DNA of 64,000 nt, taken from Echinometra lucunter (lineage: Eukaryota; Echinodermata; Echinoidea; Camarodonta; Echinometridae). Made by a program: the position numbers and the translations under genes. Where the stretch lies: NCBI GenBank assembly GCA_029962745.1, contig JAPZVO010000022.1:556505-620504 (forward strand), written 5' to 3'. This document shows, piece after piece, positions 60,405 through 64,000 of the stretch. Within the stretch, counting starts at the first letter, position 1, and every line of letters begins with the position of its first letter. The notes beneath the pieces were generated by a model. It saw only the letters and a list, made by a program, of their open reading frames with translations, searched no databases and was not told where the DNA came from.

Positions 60405-61082
60405 CTGAGGATAACCAAGAAGAAAAGGGATAAAAATTCATCATCGGAAGGCGGAAAACCCATGTGATTAACAAATTATACGGGGGGGGGGGGGGGAGCG
60501 AAGCGTCACTGTTTAATGTATTTTTTTTTCAGATCGTCAAAGTTTGCAGTGCAGTTTGCAGTGGAGGCTGTACCATGGTGTCAAAAAACAATATAACACA
60601 CATTGACAGACTGTCATAAAAGTGCAGCACAGTGTGGCCACACTATGGTACGTATATACTTTAGACACAAAGTGACAAATTTGTAACAATATGGGAAAAG
60701 TTTGTATTTACGGGCTATATGTTTTTGTTTGACAAAAGGTTGTTGATGATGGGGCATTAGGCTTAAGTTTAAACGAGCAGGTAACTGCTTAAGAAACGAG
60801 AAAACGTCATTCTTACTTGGAAATAAGGACACCTTTGCCAAACTTAGCATGTATATAGCCAGTGTTTCATTTTCATATAATCACTTTAAATCAGTATTTT
60901 CTGGGGTTTTTTTCTCCAGAACATACTTTGCATTTTGGTTTCTTCGACATAATTATTAATATCTTTGCATTGTACAATAAGATATTTCGAAAAATGAAAA
61001 TGAAAGAAAATCTGAGAAATGTGACATCTCAGTGAAAAGAGGAAACCTGAGTCAATCCCCGAAAGGAAATGAATTTGAGCGT

Positions 61083-61444
61083 ACACACTGTGACAAAAAG
61101 GTTCAATTTTGCATCCTTCACGTGCAACACTGGGAGCTCTTTTATGGGTACAACAGTACTTTGCACCCTAACAAGCATTTTGCACCTGTAAGGGTGCAGT
61201 CAGCTACATTTTGCACCCTTTAGGGTGCAGAATTGTACCCTTTAGGGAAGGTGCAAATTTGCACCCTTTGGAATGCAAAATTTCTGCACACTTAAAGTGT
61301 GCAGACGGGCATTTTCGGGTACAAACAAGTACAAAGGGGTGCATCTTTGCACCTTTCTCATGTAGGGTGCAAGATTTCACCCCAAAAAGGTGATGCCAGT
61401 GGTGCATTTAGGATGCAAAATTGAACCTTTAATTCTAAGTGTGT
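61083..61444. mobile_element. GGTGCA-rich MITE, duplicate of copy 1
   Basis: This is the copy-B counterpart of 47451-47812 with near-identical sequence, adjacent to the 49-nt exon copy B. Confidence 0.78.
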
Positions 61445-61465
61445 AAGGGCATTACTAACACTTAC

Positions 61466-61514
61466 CATAGCTGGGAGCGTGTATCTTCTTAGCCTTTGCA
61501 TCGGCCAGCGTTAT
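61466..61514 (-). CDS. 49-nt N-terminal exon, copy B
   Basis: The exon reads ITLADAKAKKIHAPSY, starting in phase 0 and ending in phase 1. A pyrimidine-rich tract and AG precede it and GTAAGTG follows it. It is the duplicate of 47834-47882 with one amino-acid change (L for Q) and a silent change in the serine codon. The peptide is Lys/Ala rich and hydrophilic and has no recognised domain. It lies 1.06 kb upstream in transcription of the copy-B acidic exon, as in copy A. No transcript evidence is available, so use as an alternative exon is inferred from intact splice sites. Confidence 0.55.
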
Positions 61515-62084
61515 CTGAAGAAAAAAAAAATCATTAAAAAAGTTAAAGATGGGGGAAACTATCTGAAAAAAGGTTAAAGATGTGGAAAGTTATCTGAAAA
61601 AAAGACAAGAAGAAAAAGAAGGAAGAAGAAGAAAAAAAAAAAACAATTTGTTTCTGCCTCTGTTTTTCTGGAAGCCAAACTGTCACAATATGCAGGATAT
61701 GTACACGAATCGGGTCCAAGGATATCAAGACATTCCAGACAAATGTATAATTCTCTTTTAAAAAAAAAGTGCACGTATTCACTCTGTTGGGGGTGAATTT
61801 AAGAAGTGAGTACATTTAGTAACAACTGTAATATTCACTATTTTAGGGGTGACCTAATTGATCACTCAAGGATTTTGAGTGATCATTGAGGTTACCCCTT
61901 AAAAAAGTGAATAAAGAGTGAATATCACAATTTTTACTCTTAATTCACTCTGAATTCACTATTGTCTTAAATTCACCCTTAACAGAGTAAATGCGTTCAC
62001 TCTTTTTTATTTTTTTTTTCAAAGAGAGTACCTGGTCGAGAGAGACCTCTAAGTACAGAACTTTAGGGCTGAGCAGATTATACC

Positions 62085-62417
62085 TACACACTAACAAAAA
62101 AAAAAAAGGTTCAATTTTGCACCCTAAATGCAACACTCCAGCTGCACCTTTATGGGTACCATCTTGCTCCCTAAATGAAAAGGTGAAGATGCACCCTTTT
62201 GTACTTGTTTGCACCCAAAAATGCCCGCCGATCTGCACCCTTAAAGGTGCAATAAATTTTTGCATTCAACAGGGTGCAAATTTGCACCTTTTTTAAAGGA
62301 TACACTGCACCCTTAAAGGTGCAAAATGCTTCTTAGGATCCAAAGTTGTACCCATAAAGCAGCTCCCAGTGTTGCATTCGAAAGGTGCAAAACTGAACCC
62401 TTTTTTCTTAGTGTGTA
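62085..62417. mobile_element. GGTGCA-rich MITE, duplicate of copy 2
   Basis: This is the copy-B counterpart of 49428-49737, with a small internal insertion (TGCTTCTTAGGATCC) relative to it. Confidence 0.78.
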
Positions 62418-62525
62418 TATACAACCTTCTGTGGATGAATTTTCGATGGATGATTTTGTGTGTAGTCATTACTGCTTTATACTTGCCACTCTTAAATTTG
62501 GGTCCACGTAATGACCACAACCTGG

Positions 62526-62660
62526 GGAGCGTTCCGTGAATAGTTTTGTCGGTGATTTTCACTGACAACTGTTATAAGCTACTGAAAACCCTCGCATCTG
62601 ATTGGCTGAGAGCAGATTAGACGGTGAAAATCACAGACAAGACTCTTCATGAAACGCTCC
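62526..62660. mobile_element. 135-bp MITE between CCTGG/CCAGG
   Basis: Ends GGAGCGTTCC and GAAACGCTCC are inverted. CCTGG at 62521-62525 and CCAGG at 62661-62665 form a CCWGG duplication, and copy A has one CCAGG at 49841-49845 with no insert. Confidence 0.85.
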
Positions 62661-62994
62661 CCAGGTGTATTGTTAGATAAAAAAATATATATACATCGTC
62701 ATGCATTGCAAAATACGCGGAAAATCAAGTTACAAAAGATCATTATGTTATCAGGGAATTTCTGGACACTAACGGATATATGCGATATTTCCTCTTCGAT
62801 AACTTAATGCGCTAGGAACTGGTAGGAACTTCTGTGACTTCCGATAAGATCTGATGGACAAAAGATATACAACATGCCGGCAGTCGAAAGAGGCTCTCGA
62901 AATATAGGCATATATTCTTCTCTTTTAGTTTTATCTTCTTTTTTCTTCCTTATTTTCCTTTATACACTCTAAAAATAAATCTATTCAAATTTGA

Positions 62995-63430
62995 CTGACT
63001 AGTACTGTTGTGCTAAAAACTGACACAATTCTAGTAAAAAAAAAAAAAAAGAAGACTAGATTCTAGTAAAATAATTTGATTAAATGAGAGCACCGGGCCG
63101 TACGAGCATCAATCGATTCTAGTAAAACTGACTAGCACTTTAGTAAAATTTTGTTCATTTTTATTAGAATTCTGGTCATTTTCACTAAAATCTAGTCAAA
63201 TTGGACTAGAATAGTGCAAGTTCCGAGACCGGAGCGGAGATCTAGGTAAATTATTTACTAGAATCTGGACATTTTTACTAGAATTATATCAATTTTGACT
63301 AGAATCCAGTAAAAGAAAGATCGTATTTTTACTAGAATTTTGGTCATTTTCACTAGAATCTAGTCAAATATTATTAGAATGCAAGTGCCAGCCTGATTTC
63401 GGTGATCTAGTCAAATCTGACTAGATTGTA
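62995..63430. repeat. TCTAGT-rich block, copy B
   Basis: This is the duplicate of 50180-50605 with the same arrangement of CTAGT words and few substitutions. Confidence 0.85.
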
Positions 63431-64000
63431 TAATTTTCTCCTTTTTTTCTTCTCCTTTCATTTTCCTTTTCTTTTCTTTCCCTTTACGTCGTATTCTTCC
63501 CAATTTTCTCCCCACCTATATACTTCGATGCTACCACGGTACCGGGGGCGAGGAAGTGGGAGGCAAGATAAATGCATGTGAAAAAGCGGCAATTAATTTC
63601 ACCAGCCCTCCAATAAAACAAGTTACACTTGACTGGTTTGCAAACAATTCATTTTCATTCTTTGTACTTCTGTTTTTTTTAATGAAAGAAAGGGTCTCAT
63701 ATTCTTTTTTTCCCCCTTCTTAATATGAGTCCAATTACAGTAAATAATTAAGGTTGTCACCGCTTTCATTTTTGTACCCCCTCCTTTTCTTTCCTCAGTG
63801 CAACTGAACGCCTTATACCGGATGTTGTAGTTTCCGACAGAATATAATCCATGGTCCGGTAATCCGGTACATGCTCTTTCACATTCATATTGATGGTGCT
63901 GCATTGTTTATTAAGTATTTCACATTAAAAGACGATGATAGTGATGTATAGTGCCATTACTTATAGATGGCGCTAGGGAGGGGGGGGGTGCGACCGCCCT

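Larger units (their letters stand above)
8917..61514 (-). other. Gene span: mosaic SRCR/kringle/PAN/FTP/LDLa extracellular protein
   Basis: This locus joins 19 exons in one reading frame, plus alternative copies of the two most 5' exons. Module order is charged N-terminal segment, SRCR, Ser/Gly linker, kringle, PAN, PAN, kringle, fucolectin-type F5/8C (FTP), LDLa, PAN, LDLa, SRCR, LDLa. All domains are disulfide-rich extracellular folds, so the product should be secreted or on the cell surface; roles such as ligand recognition or matrix binding are inference from the families. Almost every module is bounded by phase-1 introns, and each exon's end phase fits the next exon's start. No signal peptide, transmembrane segment, protease domain or stop codon was found, so the visible gene is incomplete at both ends. 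Neurotrypsin-like proteins share kringle plus SRCR modules, but no trypsin domain is visible, so no gene name is given. Confidence 0.85.
59643..64000. repeat. Segmental duplication, copy B (continues past window end)
   Basis: This is homologous to 44709-51180. Copy B contains the LTR retrotransposon at its low end and a 135-bp MITE at 62526-62660 that copy A lacks. It also lacks about 200 bp found in copy A around 46760-46950. The homology is still running at base 64000. Confidence 0.9.

Noticed and set aside
1..64000. CRISPR arrays, bacterial operons, rRNA genes and intact tRNA genes
   Set aside because: None was seen; the sequence has spliced animal-type gene structure. The only tRNA-like sequences are a degenerate SINE head and the retrotransposon primer site.

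Overview
The window is animal genomic DNA, most likely from an echinoderm such as a sea urchin. The evidence is one long intron-rich gene for a mosaic extracellular protein of the scavenger-receptor type that is expanded in sea urchins, a high density of small DNA transposons, and frequent TACATGTA-type words. No species is proven. There is a 500-base run of N at 53501-54000.

The main gene is on the minus strand. I can follow 19 exons plus a duplicated pair of N-terminal exons, and every junction I checked has AG/GT borders and a matching codon phase. In transcript order it encodes a charged, coiled-coil-like N-terminal segment (47834-46411, with a second copy at 61514-60216), SRCR 1 (40403-38024), a Ser/Gly/Pro linker (36067-35816), kringle 1 (34874-34578), PAN 1 and PAN 2 (31770-29783), kringle 2 (28781-28192), a fucolectin-type F5/8C (FTP) domain (27386-25499), LDLa 1 (24534-22235), PAN 3 (16312-16061), LDLa 2 (15412-15290), SRCR 2 (14631-13515) and LDLa 3 (9030-8917). 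About 1,135 codons are visible. The first exon with the signal peptide and the 3' end were not found and probably lie outside the window or were missed. Nearly all modules are bounded by phase-1 introns, as expected for a gene built by exon shuffling. The product should be a secreted or cell-surface multidomain protein.

The high-coordinate third is a direct tandem segmental duplication: about 44709-51180 is repeated at about 59643-64000. Both copies keep an intact 49-nt exon and an approximately 190-nt exon. Between the copies sits an apparently complete Ty3/gypsy LTR retrotransposon (54029-59642, minus strand) with 677-bp LTRs that look identical, open gag and pol frames, a primer-binding site matching tRNA-Trp and a CHCC gag knuckle. 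These features point to the CsRn1 clade.

The introns are packed with non-autonomous elements. There are three hAT-like families with 8-bp target duplications, several families flanked by TTAA, long fold-back elements, TA-flanked MITEs, a 161-bp satellite and long microsatellites. Because the segmental duplication gives paired loci, several insertions have a visible empty site in the other copy, which proves their ends.
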